A DNA stretch of 64,000 nucleotides from the NCBI GenBank assembly GCA_003008705.1, contig PDUO01000032.1, positions 340,747 through 404,746 of the forward strand, given 5' to 3'. This document shows, one piece after another, positions 44,803-56,398 of the stretch. The notes below the pieces were generated by a model. The model was not told the DNA's origin, did no database searches, and saw only the letters and a program-made list of their open reading frames with translations. Source of the stretch: Pezicula radicicola (lineage: Eukaryota; Ascomycota; Leotiomycetes; Helotiales; Dermateaceae). Made by a program: the position numbers and the translations under genes. Position 1 is the first letter of the stretch, and every line of letters starts with the position of its first letter.

Positions 44803-45884
44803 ATGACATCCGTAGCAAAGAGGAGGCTTCAGGCTCTCAGCGAGCAGCTGGTCGCGCCAATTGGAGATCAGGGCAATTTCGAGAGCATTCCCATCCTGAA
44901 GAAGATTGCTCCCTCGTCGACCGGACCCAGAGTCAAGGGCAAAGTCGTCATTGTTACAGGTCAGTTTGCATACCTTATACACACGCATCTACTCGCATTA
45001 CTCGCGTTTACCCTGCCAGTCAGAACCATGCTGACCTCTGTCACAGGCACTAACAGTCCACTTGGCATCGGTCGAGCATCAGCACATCAGTTTGCACAGA
45101 ATGGTGCAAGAGCGCTGTACATTTGCGATTTCAACGATTCCAATCTCGAGGTCCACAAGCGGGAACTGGCGTCACTGTACCCAGATGTTAAGGTTCACAC
45201 CAAGAAATTCGATGCTGCTGATGAGAATTCTATCAAAGCTGTGGTGGATGATGCTATCAAGACATATGGCAGATTAGATGTCTTCTTTGCAAACGCTGGT
45301 ATTGTGGGACAAAACAAAATATTCACAGACATTTCTGAGGATGAGTTTCTTGCCACCCTGAGGACTAACGTTGTTAGGTAAATGAGGAATACCTTCCAAG
45401 TTTGTGCCCTAAGCTGACTCGCGGCAGTGTTTTCCTTGCAGCTAAGTACGCAGCTCCAGCAATGATGGTAACATCCAATGAGAAGAAGTACCCCTCGGGC
45501 AGTATCATCGGCACAGCATCGGTTGCAGGACTTCGCTCCAATGCTGGCTCGACCGACTATTCTGCCTCAAAGGCCTCAGTTGTCTCTGTTGCTCAAACCA
45601 TTGCATATCAACTTGCTGGAACTGGAATCCGAATCAACGCAATATGTCCTGGTGTCATTGAAACGGGGATGACGGCTCCGATGTATGATGCCGCAAGGTC
45701 GAGGGGTACCGAGAAGAAGATCGGTCAACTGAATCCTTTGAGGAGAGGAGCACATGCAGACGAAGTCGCACGTGTTGCATTGTTCTTGGGGAGTGACGAA
45801 GCAAGCTATGTCAATGGCCAGGCTTGGGCTGTTGATGGTGGTTTATCTGCCGGGCATCCTTTTATCCCTGGTAAGTTGGGTTAG
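44803..45884 (+). CDS. Classical short-chain dehydrogenase/reductase
   Basis: Exons 44803-44959, 45047-45377, 45428-45884; 945 nt, 314 aa. Splicing restores the cofactor motif: VVIVTG joins TNSPLGIGRASAHQF, followed by FANAGIVG, the active-site SVAGLRSNAG...TDYSASKAS (Ser-Tyr-Lys) and NAICPGVIETGMT. The tail has the family's SYVNGQAWAVDGGLS. NAD(P)-dependent oxidoreductase in the cytosol, substrate unknown. The first intron (87 nt) is in frame and lacks stops, so unspliced mRNA would encode 29 extra residues inside the cofactor-binding loop. An N-terminal extension of about 48 residues precedes the Rossmann fold. Confidence 0.92.
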
Positions 45885-46220
45885 ATGTAAGACTAAGAAA
45901 TGCAGATACTATATATCCTCCGTCACATTCCTCGGATTGTGGCAATATCAAGTCTAGATATTTTCATTCCTCAATTCAAGATAATGTAGTTGTTTCCCGG
46001 GGAATGGTTACGTCAAAGAAGTTATACAAGCTTGGCGGCGAAGATGAATTCAACTCTCACAAGCGTTCACATGCCATCGCTGCGTCACTTGCAATACAAA
46101 CACAATAAACACCGAAAATATTTCACAAGGTTGATAATAATTCCTTACCAAGTGTGCTACCCAATATACTCAATATCTATCTTCCAACGACAGAACTCAC
46201 TCAAAAGTTCACCAATCAAA

Positions 46221-46367
46221 ATGAGTCAAAATGAATCCACAAATCCTATTAGAAGTCAAACTTCCTCTGAACCCCTAGGCCCCGTTCACCCCTTCAGATG
46301 CGTAGAACAAGACCAAGGCCAAAATCTCATACCCAAAATGACTGGCAAACAGCATAGCCCGTACTAG
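46221..46367 (+). CDS. Doubtful 48-aa ORF
   Basis: Starts ATGAGTCAAAATGAA after a leader-like AATCAAA context and ends TAG 46365-46367. Ser/Asn/Gln-rich start and PLGPVHPFRCVEQDQGQ in the middle. No splice signals, no family. It could be a small secretion-independent protein or chance. Confidence 0.25.
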   Translation: MSQNESTNPIRSQTSSEPLGPVHPFRCVEQDQGQNLIPKMTGKQHSPY

Positions 46368-46972
46368 CACCACTACTTCTTCAACACTAGAAAGCGAAGC
46401 TAAAGTTCAAATCCATGGGCATAGGAACGGAAACGTCGTGTTTATATGCCGAGTCCACTTGAACAAGCGTCTGGTGGAGGGATCCTTTTTTCTATAAAAA
46501 AAAAGAAAAGAAAAGAAAAAGTGGGCGGACAAAGTGTAGAGGGGAGGGGGAGTAATTATGCGGGTTTTGCTCTCTCTGTCAGAAATTGTTTTATTTGGGA
46601 TTATGTGGGCTTATTATTGTAGCTATTTAGGAGGTAGCGGTTGCTGTTGCTGATGAGAGTAGGTTTAAAATTACTACTAGGGAATTTAAGGATATGAGAA
46701 GGTTGAGGTGGAGTTTTTGAAGGGATGGGTGGTTTGAGTATAATGGGAGGAAGGAGGGCTGGAAGTAGGGGGAGGATAGAGATGGACTTCTTTTTGGTAA
46801 CTTCTATTTGTAGTGAAATATGCTTGGTAGTTTGGGAAATCTACATAGGTGGCTTGGTACATTTAGTGCGGATGAGCTCATGAATCGGTTCCTGAATTTA
46901 TAAATTTAGGCAGAGTACCTCTCTGTATTTGTAAGCACTTAGGCTGAGTCACTGACAAACTGGATAGATTAG

Positions 46973-47014
46973 TTAATTTAAGTAAACTACTTTCTAGGCA
47001 ACTCACTTGGTTTC
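46973..47014. repeat. Dispersed repeat, copy 2 (inverted relative to 38713-38752)
   Basis: Contains CTTTCTAGGCAACTCACTT, the reverse complement of the core at 38716-38734. See copy 1. Confidence 0.5.
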
Positions 47015-47967
47015 AATAATCCGAGGCTGGGCAAGGACATTATAAAATTAAGCGATCTATGAACTCGTTAGCACAGATCCACGCAAAGAATCAAGAACTC
47101 CCAAGCTGGAGAATATAGAAGCTGATCAAGAAAACGGCATCTAATCACATTCTTCTAATTCTAACTCTAACTCTAAAGTTACATATAAGCCTCGTGGCAA
47201 TCAGGTTAAGGTCCAACGTTTCTCCGTCCCTTTTACTCAGCTCTGCTAACCGATAATGCCTATATCTCATACCTCAAACCACTTTCTCATCTTACCAGCA
47301 AACGAAGTAGAGCAAAGTAATCTATATCAATAACATTGCCTACTTCCTACTAGCTGTAATCGCTCTGTACCTATAAAATGAAATCTGCGCAAAGAGTTTC
47401 CGGCTTTCCAAGGTGCGTTAGAGAAATTCGAACGTTTTGTCCTCTATTGTTCAGGCCAAATAGTGTATCTTAGAGGATAATATAATACTGTTATAATATA
47501 TCAAACTTTAGCTTATAAGCTAAATATGTTAGTAATGGAGGATAAGCAGATGCTGAGGTAATTAGGTATTTTAAAAGGCTTACTAGGTATACTATACTAT
47601 TTACTAGAAACTATAAGAGTTATAGAGAGTAGAATGGCTATAATCTCTAGAACACATTTGTAAGACTTCTATAACATTGCTATATACTTCATAGCTTCTT
47701 GTTTAATAAGTTGCTTCTTTGCGGACTGTTAGAATACTATTGTATAGAGAACTATCTTCATTAAGTCTCTATACCCTACGCATACTATTCGAAGTTGAAT
47801 ATTATCACAACTAATCCTTTATTTATCTTTGAGAACGCAGAATTATTCTACTACAGGATATGCAATAATAATTTTAGTGCATTTAGATTAGATAAAAAGA
47901 GGAGTCGTGTAGTTTCCACCAGAAATCGATATAACATATATATTTCCCCCAACCTATAACAGTATCA

Positions 47968-48490
47968 CTAATCCACTTCCAAAGACTGTTCCCTCTCAGC
48001 CTTAAACCTTTTAAGCTGAACAATAATACTCTCCGCCGACTCACCATCCCGCCCTACTCTCTCCAACATACGCTCCAATGCTTTAAACTCAACCTCCCCA
48101 TTGATCACTAACCCCATACTCTCAGAGCTTCTATTCAACTTTTCTAGTTTCCAGATTTTAGCGTCCAAGTCTCGGATCGATGCGGAGTCTAAGTAGATGA
48201 CTAGTGACAGAGATATCAACGATATATTGGTAAATATACTGGGCTCTGATGCTTCAGCTTTGTTGCTATTACTTTTGCTAGATGTAGGTTCATCGATACG
48301 AGGACGTGGTCGTTCAGCCGAGCGTGGGAGTGCGCGTAAAAGCTTGGATGTTTGGAAAGTTGATCTGTAGAAACCTTTTATTAATTTTGGTAGGAGATGA
48401 ACCTTTAGAGAGAAATATTAACCTTGGTGATGAGAAGCGGCTTTCGAAGATTAGTCGAGAGACTTTGTTAAGTTGTTGTCGGGCTCTCAT
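47968..48490 (-). CDS. Small two-exon protein, possibly mitochondrial (154 aa)
   Basis: Exon 1 48490-48423 and exon 2 48364-47968, joined across a 58-nt intron (GTTAAT donor, TTAATAA branch, CTACAG acceptor); 465 nt, 154 aa. Without the intron only the C-terminal 83 codons are obvious, from a false internal start. The N-terminus, MRARQQLNKVSRLIFESRF, is Arg-rich, lacks acidic residues for its first 15 positions and can form an amphipathic helix, as in a mitochondrial presequence. The middle has one hydrophobic stretch (IFTNISLISLSLVIYL) that could span a membrane. The C-terminal half is charged and helical, with a likely coiled coil. Function unknown. Location in the inner mitochondrial membrane is inference. 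Confidence 0.62.
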
Positions 48491-50521
48491 GATGATTGTT
48501 TTGTTTGTGAATCGAGTACCGTATGTGTTTTGAGTATAATTTTGTTTTCTTAGAGGTTGTAAAAATGTGGCTTTGAAGGAGAATTAGGATTTGAAGTAGA
48601 AGTTTTCTAGTGTGTATCGGTACGTGGTGGTGTGATGGAAGTGACTTCATAATAGTACTAAAGGTAATTAAGTAAATGGTGGTCCTACTAGCGGATTAGC
48701 GAAGTTGCTCATAGAAGGGCTCCAAGAATATCTGTTCTAAAAGCTTTCTTTTAATACTAATAGGTGATCTACTTTTAGATTAGTTGAGCTTCGTCTACTG
48801 CTTAGTTTCATACGCTAAAAACTACTACAGCGCTAAGGTCTACTTCCTAATTAGCTCGGCAAATCTACCAAAACTGTTTCTCAAGTATCCTCTCTGCTAC
48901 GAGTAACGCTTCCCCTGTTTCTCCTTATTTTCCCGCAACCTGTGTATCAATTCAACAAGTGTAAAAGCAGCTATAGCATAGAATTCCCTTCTCCGTGAAG
49001 CAGTTGACAATTCAGTTGTGTATTTTAGCTAGGTCAAGATCCTGGTGTAGGTCTTTCACTAACCCTCAAATGATAGGCCCCAAAGAGCCGTTGAGACAAT
49101 TACCATGATCGCTGGGTGAGACGAGACAACAGAGCAAGGAGATATTGAAACTAGTACTAATGCATCTATAGTTGATAAAGGTGATGCACCGGCTCTTAAG
49201 TATCCTGCTAAATCCCCCGGTATCGTGCTTAGTGGCTTTTTCACTGCACTAATACCTATTGATGTGGATGAAGAGGTTCGTCCTGTGGCATTTAGAGTAT
49301 ACCGATCCGAGCAACAGCAAGAGCGAGCTTGAGCTCATTGACCCCTACAAACTCCAATCTACAAAAGGGAGTTGGTTCAGGACAACAGACTATGAGACTC
49401 TGAGAAGGAGCAAGTGTATTCTATGGTGGTTGAACAAGGCGAGCATTTTACTAGGGACAAAAGAACAAAGACCCGCGCCGACGGTCACTGGTGCAGCAGT
49501 TTTTTGGATTCCAGGGGGTAGTTAATGCTACCATTAAAAACACGTACTCCTAATATTTAACATAAACAACGTACAGTGGCCTGCTCTTTCCGCATTGCTA
49601 ATTAGCCAGTGAAGACTGCGTTATTATAGTGTTTATCTTGCTGGTTTGGCAACGTAAAGTACCTCCTAGGAAGTTTTTGGCACTAGTAGCTTTGTGTCAA
49701 GACAATCTTCGCATAAACAGTGACCAAACCTGCTAAGTTCAGCGGCCATGGCACATGAAAATTGCGTTTAGCTATAATAATTTTGTTTCTGAATATATCT
49801 TCTAAGTAGCTTCCTCTTCTCATATCAATTTTTGTGGATACTTCCTTGCCCGACTTATGCTATGTTATTCTTGCTCTGATAGGATGCTGGGGAGTATAAT
49901 ATGGGAATAAAGTCTTAGTCTTCTAGCCAATTGCTTTCCTAACATTGTAAAGTGTAACACGATGGAAGTTTCGACTCCCGACGACAAAATTTGCTCGACG
50001 CCAAGTGCCTTGTTCGGTCTGCCTACTATTGACGCAGTTTAGCAACACAAAAATTTATCCAAAACGACACACGACTTCTCGTGCTTTGCAACACCACACA
50101 CACTTTGGTTCCACAACACCCGATTGCGAACTACAGCAGCTTTGATACAGCCAGAATTTTATTACCTCCTGCTTGATCGTATCTTACAGACAAAAAGTTT
50201 ACCACTGAAGAATGTATTAGCTTTGAATAGTGCTAGAATTGCGTGGTAGAATCTGTTTAGGATAGACGTAGACTAGGACTCCAAATTTATATTGCTATTA
50301 TTAGAATTGATTAATGTGTGGAACTGAGGAGAGCAGACCAATATCTACAATGTTTAAAAGGAGTCTCTATAAGGAGAGATTAAGAATGGAGCATTTTTCC
50401 TACGCACTATATAGTCCTTAGGCTTTGCCTTTTACTTTAGTAGATAGTGTAAAAGATTCCCTAACCTGATGAGCAATTTAGCAAAATATCAAAGTTGAAC
50501 AAGTTCACTTAGGAAAGGAAT
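48491..50521. other. Gene-poor interval with one ORF relic
   Basis: AT-rich sequence without supported genes, apart from the decayed frame at 49120-49525 (separate entry). Nothing else recognisable. Confidence 0.5.
49120..49525 (+). pseudogene. Possible frameshifted ORF relic of unknown origin
   Basis: Two overlapping frames look protein-like in sequence. The first, 49120-49332, reads GDIETSTNASIVDKGDAPAL then SPGIVLSGFFTAL. The second, open to 49525, continues IDPYKLQSTKGSWFRTT. No start codon, no splice logic, and a stop just upstream (49117-49119). This could be a decayed gene fragment. Family not recognised. Confidence 0.3.
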
Positions 50522-51681
50522 TTACACTCCTATTAGTAAAGGATGTTCAAGAGCTTCAACTACCGAAGGCCGGTTTTCCGGATCAACTGTCAGTAGGTAC
50601 TCAATGAACTCTATATATTCAAGCGGGACATGCTTCTTCGCCAGTTCCTCGCCAACACTGAGAGTATGCACAAGATCTTGCGAAAGGATCTTCTCAGCAA
50701 TAGCCCATTCCATAATATAATCATCATCAATGGGACCGACAAGTTCAGCTCCTCTCATTTTGTGAAGCTTCGCAATGCACCAGGCTGCCTCAGTTACCTC
50801 TTTTGGATGATTTGTTATAATGTTGCAACCGCCGATACCGAACATTATTCTTGAAGACATCCAATGAGCGAACTAAGTAGATTAACCTCTGTACGGGAGA
50901 AATGGCGACCAGACTTACAGATACACCGAGGGACCAGATATCACATGCGGGGCTAGGATTTGCTCCCTTCCATATCTCTGGAGCTCGAATTGCATCGCCT
51001 TGTATTCGTGCTACTTTCTTTGCTCTAAAACCGCCTATAATGGTCAGTGTTTCAATAACAAAGAACATCATTGGGTGACTTACACCATCCGAAGTCTGCA
51101 AGTTTAACCACTGGCGTGGGACCGGAGAAACCGCTCACCAAAATATTGTTTGGATTGAGATCTTGCAATTTAATCACGTTGTTAGAATCAAAAATCTGGC
51201 AATGGATTTTGCAACTATCTCTTACCTGCATGAAGACACTGACTAGTATTGTCCATATCCCGAACCACAGTCAGAGCCTCTAAACATGATTTTGCAACCA
51301 ACTTGAAGACCTTGGATTTTGCTTGAACACTTTCTTCCTTTGTCTCCCAAAGACTATTATCCATCCATTCAAAGACTAGGCAGTGGCTCTGCCTGGTGTT
51401 GACATGTTCACGTAGGGAGCGAATATATGGAGATTTGGCGATGCAATCGAGTTCATACACGCTCGCCTCATTAAGGAAGAGTTGCTCAGCATCATTCGCA
51501 ATTTTAATAGCAACCCTAAGACTTGTGAGCGTTTTGATCATCCAAGGCTATTAAATAGAAAGACTTACGACGTGCTTGTCCCCTGAATGTTTGCTTGGAA
51601 TACATTTTGCGAAAGGCATTTAATAACCCGGTATGAGCTCTTCTGCCCTATCAACACCGTGTTCAAACCAAATCGTGGCAT
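50522..51681 (-). CDS. Atypical protein kinase (HAD instead of HRD)
   Basis: Five exons: 51681-51569, 51515-51226, 51161-51084, 51034-50919, 50872-50522; introns 46-64 nt; 948 nt, 315 aa. Conserved parts: beta-3 Lys in VAIKIA, a probable helix-C Glu in NEASVYE, hinge VFEWMDNSLWE, catalytic loop LHADLNPNNIL, DFGW, and APE-like RAPEIW followed by DIWSLGVS. The Arg of HRD is Ala and the Gly-rich loop is barely recognisable (IGQKSSYRVIK), so it is a non-RD, divergent kinase. Catalytic Asp and DFG Asp remain, so activity is possible. The C-lobe ends shortly after VDPENRPSVVEALEHP. At 315 aa it is essentially a bare kinase domain. Such orphan kinases are frequent in filamentous fungi. Role unknown. 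Confidence 0.82.
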
Positions 51682-52533
51682 GATGTCCAATGAAAATCTC
51701 TTCAGCACCTCATGGTGAAGAGGGTGATGATATGAGGCAATGAATATGACAATGTGGGGAAAACATATGACTGAATGAAGTGGGACAGAAATGGAGCAAC
51801 AAAAGGTAAGTAGGTAAACTGGTGGCCCCTAAAATGTAGTGTTATGGATCTGTAGTGTTATCTATCACGTGCTAGAAACCAATTTCAATTATTATAATTG
51901 ACCTTTTACTACTATGTTTTACGAGAGTACTACTAAATATTTTCTTAAAGAAGACATCTGTGTTTATAAGTGATGCTACCAGAAAGAGTAGTGACTAAAT
52001 TCTTTCACGTGCAGCATAGGCAGTGCACACGCTCGCTAAGCATCTTCAAAAGAAATACGGAAGTACAAAAATGGACTAAGTATTAACTTTCTATATACTG
52101 ATGCACCCTTTTTAAAAATAAGAGACGTCCGGTATTTAGATCAGAACTCAAAATGAATCAGGTTAAGAAATTTAAGTTCACCTATTAGAAGATTTGAATG
52201 TATCTTTTTTGCTGACAGTCAATGTCAGTGTTAATGCCAAAAAGCCCGAAAAGCCCGAGCTCCGCCCCCTAAATAAGCGAGCGGGTTTAATGCAACACGC
52301 GGATTTAGAGGAGACAAGAGAGGGAAGTTCAACTCTACCTAGGTACCCTTTAATACTTCTATAAAGGAAATAAAAATCTCAAGGATACCACCTACTGCAA
52401 CTTTACATTTTATTACAACCATCAAAAACCTGCCCTATTAAGATCCCAACATCCACCACACCATCAAACAAGACCAGAACCTCTACTAAGTCTGAGCCAC
52501 TGCAATCAATAACCACCAAACCATCGTCACAAA
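51682..52533. promoter_or_regulatory. Divergent intergenic region, kinase gene and second SDR gene
   Basis: 852 bp between divergent starts. It carries two TCACGTGC E-box-like sites (about 51867-51874 and 52007-52014) and is A/C-rich upstream of the SDR start. No gene seen. Confidence 0.4.
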
Positions 52534-53959
52534 ATGGCACCTTCATTCAACCAACAAACAACAGGCCAAGAAATAGTAAAAGCCTTCCCCGAACGCACAA
52601 CCAATAAAACCTGTAAAAATCCTCCCATCCTCCCTCTAACCCTTCTCAACACCCAAAACCCAAAACTAAAAACTAACCTCCCAAAGTCATAATAACAGGC
52701 ACAACACCAAAATCAATAGGCTCAGCAACAGCCCTAGCACTTGCCCACGGATTCCCCAAAGCACTCTTCCTAACCGGACGATCGCTCTCAAAAATCCAAC
52801 CCTTAATCACAGAAATTAAGGAAATCAATCCAGATATCAAAGTGATTTATGTAGAGATGGATCTCAGCAATCTTGATAGTGTGAGAAAGGCTGCAGAGTT
52901 TGTGTTGAGTTGTAAAGAGGCGGATGAAGTGCATGGATTGATTAATAATGCAGGAATTTGTTGTACTATGCCTTTTGCTGTTAGTAAGGCGGGTGTGGAG
53001 ATGCAGTTTGCCACTGTGAGTTTTTCCCTTTTGTTAATATCTTTTTTGATTCCTTTGTTGTTCTTTTCTTGGTTCTTGATTCTTGGATCTGGGATTTTTT
53101 GGGTTGGTGAGGAGCGAGTACGTGGTGGTATATCGAATCTCTAGAATTCGAAGACTTAGAAATTAGTAGAAGCAAGGCCTCACTTTTCTCAATTTCCCTA
53201 ACATCATATTAAACCCTCAATCCCAAAAGCCCGAACTAAACCCCAACGTCCTCAACAGAACCACATCGGCCACTTCCTCTTCACCAATCTCCTCCTTCCC
53301 CGCCTCCTAGCCGCCAACCCCAACACCCATCCCCGCATAACAGTCGTAGCAAGTACAGCCTACGCCCTCTCCAACGTCCTCTTCTCGGACTTAAATTTCC
53401 AAAACGGAAAAACCTATAATCCCTGGATCGCATACGGAAGTTCGAAGACAGCAAATATTCTATTTAGTACTTATCTCTCTGAACATTTGAAGGGGAAGGG
53501 TGTTGAATCTTTTGCTGTTCAACCTGGTAGTATGTTCTCCCTTTTCTTTTCTTCTCTACTTTTCTCTTTTTATTTGGTTGTTTGGATTACTGGGCATTGA
53601 GTTTAGATATGGATGTTGGTGTTGATGTAAAAACAGTGCCACGAACAGCTCTTTACAAAGATATCAAAGAAACCGGTATCATTTCGATCGAGGAAGCTGG
53701 ACGTATTTTAACGGAGAAATATGGTGCGAGTGGTGGTGCCAACCCAGGTGGTGATATCAGTGAGGATGTTAAGACGGTTGAGGAGGCTTGTTCTACTCCT
53801 TTGGCTGCTGCTTTAGATCCGGAGTTTGATGGTAGATCGGGCTTGTTTCTGAGAAATTGTCAGCCATTTGAGATTGAGCCTTGGGCTAAAGACCCTGAGA
53901 GTGCTGAGAGGTTGTGGAAGATGACGGAGGAGATGGTTGGGGAGAAATTCGTGATTTGA
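52534..53959 (+). CDS. SDR, WW-oxidoreductase/retinol-dehydrogenase-like
   Basis: Exons 52534-52612, 52687-53015, 53259-53529, 53607-53959; 1032 nt, 343 aa. Splicing gives the cofactor motif TGTTPKSIGSATA, then FLTGRS, VEMDLSNLDSVRKAA (Asp-Leu preferring NADP-like layout), LINNAGIC, NHIGHFLFTNLLLP, VVASTAYAL, the catalytic WIAYGSSKTANILF (Tyr-x3-Lys) and FAVQPGN. This organisation is that of the retinol-dehydrogenase/WWOX-like atypical SDRs. The 243-nt third-exon-preceding intron is long for this window. The last junction (GGT A joined to AT ATG) gives QPGNMDVGVDVK; another donor three bases earlier would give QPDMDV. Substrate unknown. Confidence 0.88.
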
Positions 53960-54105
53960 TATTTTTTTGATTGTCTATTATAGCTAGATTGCGAGTTGCT
54001 GTACTTCTATTTCGTTTATTGGTCAGTTTGCTCGCTTGCTGTATCAAAAATCAGGGTATCCTTTGGTCCGTTCCTCGCGGTGAAACCGTCACTCTTCAGC
54101 AGTAT

Positions 54106-55473
54106 CTAAAGCTCAACTTCTCCGTTAACAATACGCTGATCAAGCATCTCCTCAACCTTCTCCAAAACAAGCTTCTTCCACTCCGCGAACTTATCCCTAT
54201 TGTCGTCGCTCAGATAATCAACTTTATCGTGTATCATGGTGCCAAGTCCGCTCCTCATAACCTTCCTCTCTTCCTTAACCTGATATTCGTCCACACCTGT
54301 ACCATCACGGCCATTGCCCGTCAATCCACCCCCTTCAACAATGTTCCAAAACCAATCCAGCCTCAACCACCCATTGTTGCTGATCTCCATCAACCATTCG
54401 TCAATATCCTTTTTGTCAATTTCCTCCCACTCACGCCACGCCTCCTCATCTTCACCGATCTTCTCAATAACCCTCTCATCACGTCTCACTCTTCCCAAAA
54501 TCCCAAGAACCTGAAGCCTCTGCGCAGCATATGCTTGACCAGTCGTCTCTTTAGCCTCCAACCGAGCCTTCACAAAGGAGAAAACCGCACCGATTAAAGC
54601 AGGCAACTTTCCTTCCATCTTCTTCATTTCTTCGTCTTGGTCTTCTCCCGTACTCTTCCGCTTTCCCTTACGCTTCTTGCTAACCGGTTCTTCTCCTTCT
54701 TCTGGTCCCGGACACGGTATGGTAAGCACACTCTCCACCCCGGCGAGAATATGCGGAACCGCAGCCGGAGCCTCCAACTCCCTACATAAGAACCTGATAG
54801 TAGGCAGCACCCACAATGGAATCCGCTCATCTCTCTCCCTGTTACTCTGAAACCTCAGTCCCTTTCTTGATGTCCGACTGCTTCTAAATTTATCGAGACC
54901 TTTTTGGTTTCCAGGTCTAATGCTGCCGGGTATTCGTTCTTCAGCGGGGAGAGCCTCGGTTCTGGTTGGCGTTTGGGTTGCTGAGGCTTTATGGGGTGTG
55001 GCTAAGGACGTTTTGGAGGGTGTTGCTTGTGATTTGGATGGTGTATTCGATTGAGACTGGGAAGGTTCATTTCGGGCTCGTTTACGGGTTGTTACAAGAG
55101 CACCGTCGAGGAAGGTGTAGAGCTTTTTGTAAACCCGTGGAGGGCATGGCGGGCGCGGTTCAATCTTGGGCAGGTTGAGGCTTGCTTTGAGTCTGGTGCT
55201 TTCAATTAGCTATTTTCTTCCTTGCACCATTGACAGAGCACGTATCAAAGATTTTAGAAGACAAAACTGAAGCAAGAAACTGGATACATACCGTTCACAA
55301 GCTATATTGGCGCAAGCATAAGTCCTTCCGATCTCCTCCTCAGCCTTCAGAGTATTAGCCTTGTTGCGCGATTGCGCAAGTAGAGAGCTAGCAAGCTCGA
55401 TGAGCTCTGGTGGCAAGGTGCCATTATGCCGTGGAATGAGATTCGTTAGAGCTTGTTCAATAGATCTGTTCAT
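54106..55473 (-). CDS. ORC6: Origin recognition complex subunit 6
   Basis: Exons 55473-55292 and 55198-54106 (93-nt intron, GTATGT donor, GCTAATTG branch and AAAG acceptor); 1275 nt, 424 aa. N-terminal SIEQALTNLIPRHNGTLPPE and LLAQSRNKANTLKAEEEIGR continue, after splicing, into CERTRLKASLNLPKIEPRPP and VYKKLYTFLDGAL, the TFIIB-like cyclin-fold region of ORC6. A basic linker rich in TPSK motifs follows (possible CDK sites, e.g. NTPSK, ATPSK, ATPHK). The C-terminal domain includes WLRLDWFWNIVEG and a charged helix. ORC6 helps load the MCM helicase at replication origins. The ORC6 call rests on the N-terminal block and length. It is divergent from a secreted EF-hand gene, only 192 bp apart. Confidence 0.87.
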
Positions 55474-55665
55474 CTTGCTTCCCGCTGCTGCAGTTGTTAT
55501 GGTCGTCGCGAAGGAGTGTTGTAGAATCACCGGAATTGACAAGGCTGAAGAAATGTGTCCACGGACCCCTGAAATTCGTATTCTCGACGCAGCCGCGTGT
55601 ACAAACAACACAAGTTACGATCTACAGTCTATTCTCCACCACTACTAGTATCGAAAGACGCAAAG
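55474..55665. promoter_or_regulatory. Compact divergent promoter, ORC6 and EF-hand gene
   Basis: 192 bp separate the two divergent ATGs. No MCB (ACGCGT) box is evident. Sequence otherwise unremarkable. Confidence 0.5.
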
Positions 55666-56398
55666 ATGGCAATTGGAAAGATTTTGGGTGTTTGCGCTGC
55701 CTCAATGGCTTTCGCTAGTGTTGCATTGGCTCATGGAGGGAATGCACACCAGAAGCCTCTCGAAGTAGCACCAGACGCCGACTGGGCAACAAGGCACATG
55801 GCTGGTATGCTGCTCTTTTCCCCTCTCAGAACCCCTCTAACACTAAATTAGAGGAGCATCACATTGGCAACTTCGATCCTGGAGCCTTCTTCTCTCTGCA
55901 TGACTACGATGCTTCTGGAGACTGGGACCCCGACGAGATCCTCACAACATATGGTTTGAAAGACGAGTCGGCTAAGGACGTAACGCAAGATAAGAAAGAC
56001 GATGTTGCTAAAGTCGTGATGAGCTTGTTGGATAAGGATGGCAGTGGAAAGGTTTCGAAGGAGGAGTGGATGAGCTTTTGTGATGCGAAAAAGACGCTGC
56101 CGGATTTTGGATTGGGTCCTGGCCATCATGGGGATAGTGAGTATGAGTATGAGATTCATCATTGGGAAAAGTAAGTTTTGCTCTTTACTAGGTAGTGGGG
56201 ACCTGATTTATGAAGTGGAAAACTAACTTCTGTAGATATCATGACGAGAATACGAAGGAAGAAGATCTGATCCATCCTGAAGATATTGAGCACTTCCGGA
56301 AACACGATGAGATGGAAGATGAGGCCGATAGAGTTGCGGCTCTGGATAAGATGTCAATTGTTGAAGAAAACATACCATTGAAGTTCAGGAGAGATTAA
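55666..56398 (+). CDS. Secretory-pathway EF-hand calcium-binding protein
   Basis: Exons 55666-55804, 55852-56170, 56236-56398; 621 nt, 206 aa. Signal peptide about 1-22 (ILGVCAASMAFASVALA). Two EF-hands: DYDASGDWDPDE and DKDGSGKVSKEE, both with Asp/Asn/Ser/Glu ligands in the correct 1,3,5,12 places. His- and acid-rich segments (EEHHIGNF; HHGDSEYEYEIHHWEK) and a C-terminal helix follow. This is the pattern of fungal Ssp120/nucleobindin-like proteins that act in the ER-Golgi lumen. No HDEL-type retention signal at the end (it ends FRRD). Function beyond calcium binding is inference. Confidence 0.88.

Larger units (their letters stand above)
45885..47967. other. Gene-poor, partly AT-rich interval
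   Basis: Apart from a doubtful 48-codon ORF (46221-46367) no gene is supported. It includes a purine run (46496-46521), the second copy of a dispersed repeat (46973-47014), a TCTAAC microrepeat (about 47157-47176) and a strongly AT-rich, probably decayed tract at 47460-47960. Confidence 0.5.

Noticed and set aside
47157..47176. TCTAAC repeats resembling telomeric sequence
   Set aside because: The reverse complement is GTTAGA/GAGTTA rather than TTAGGG, only about three units long; not an interstitial telomere.
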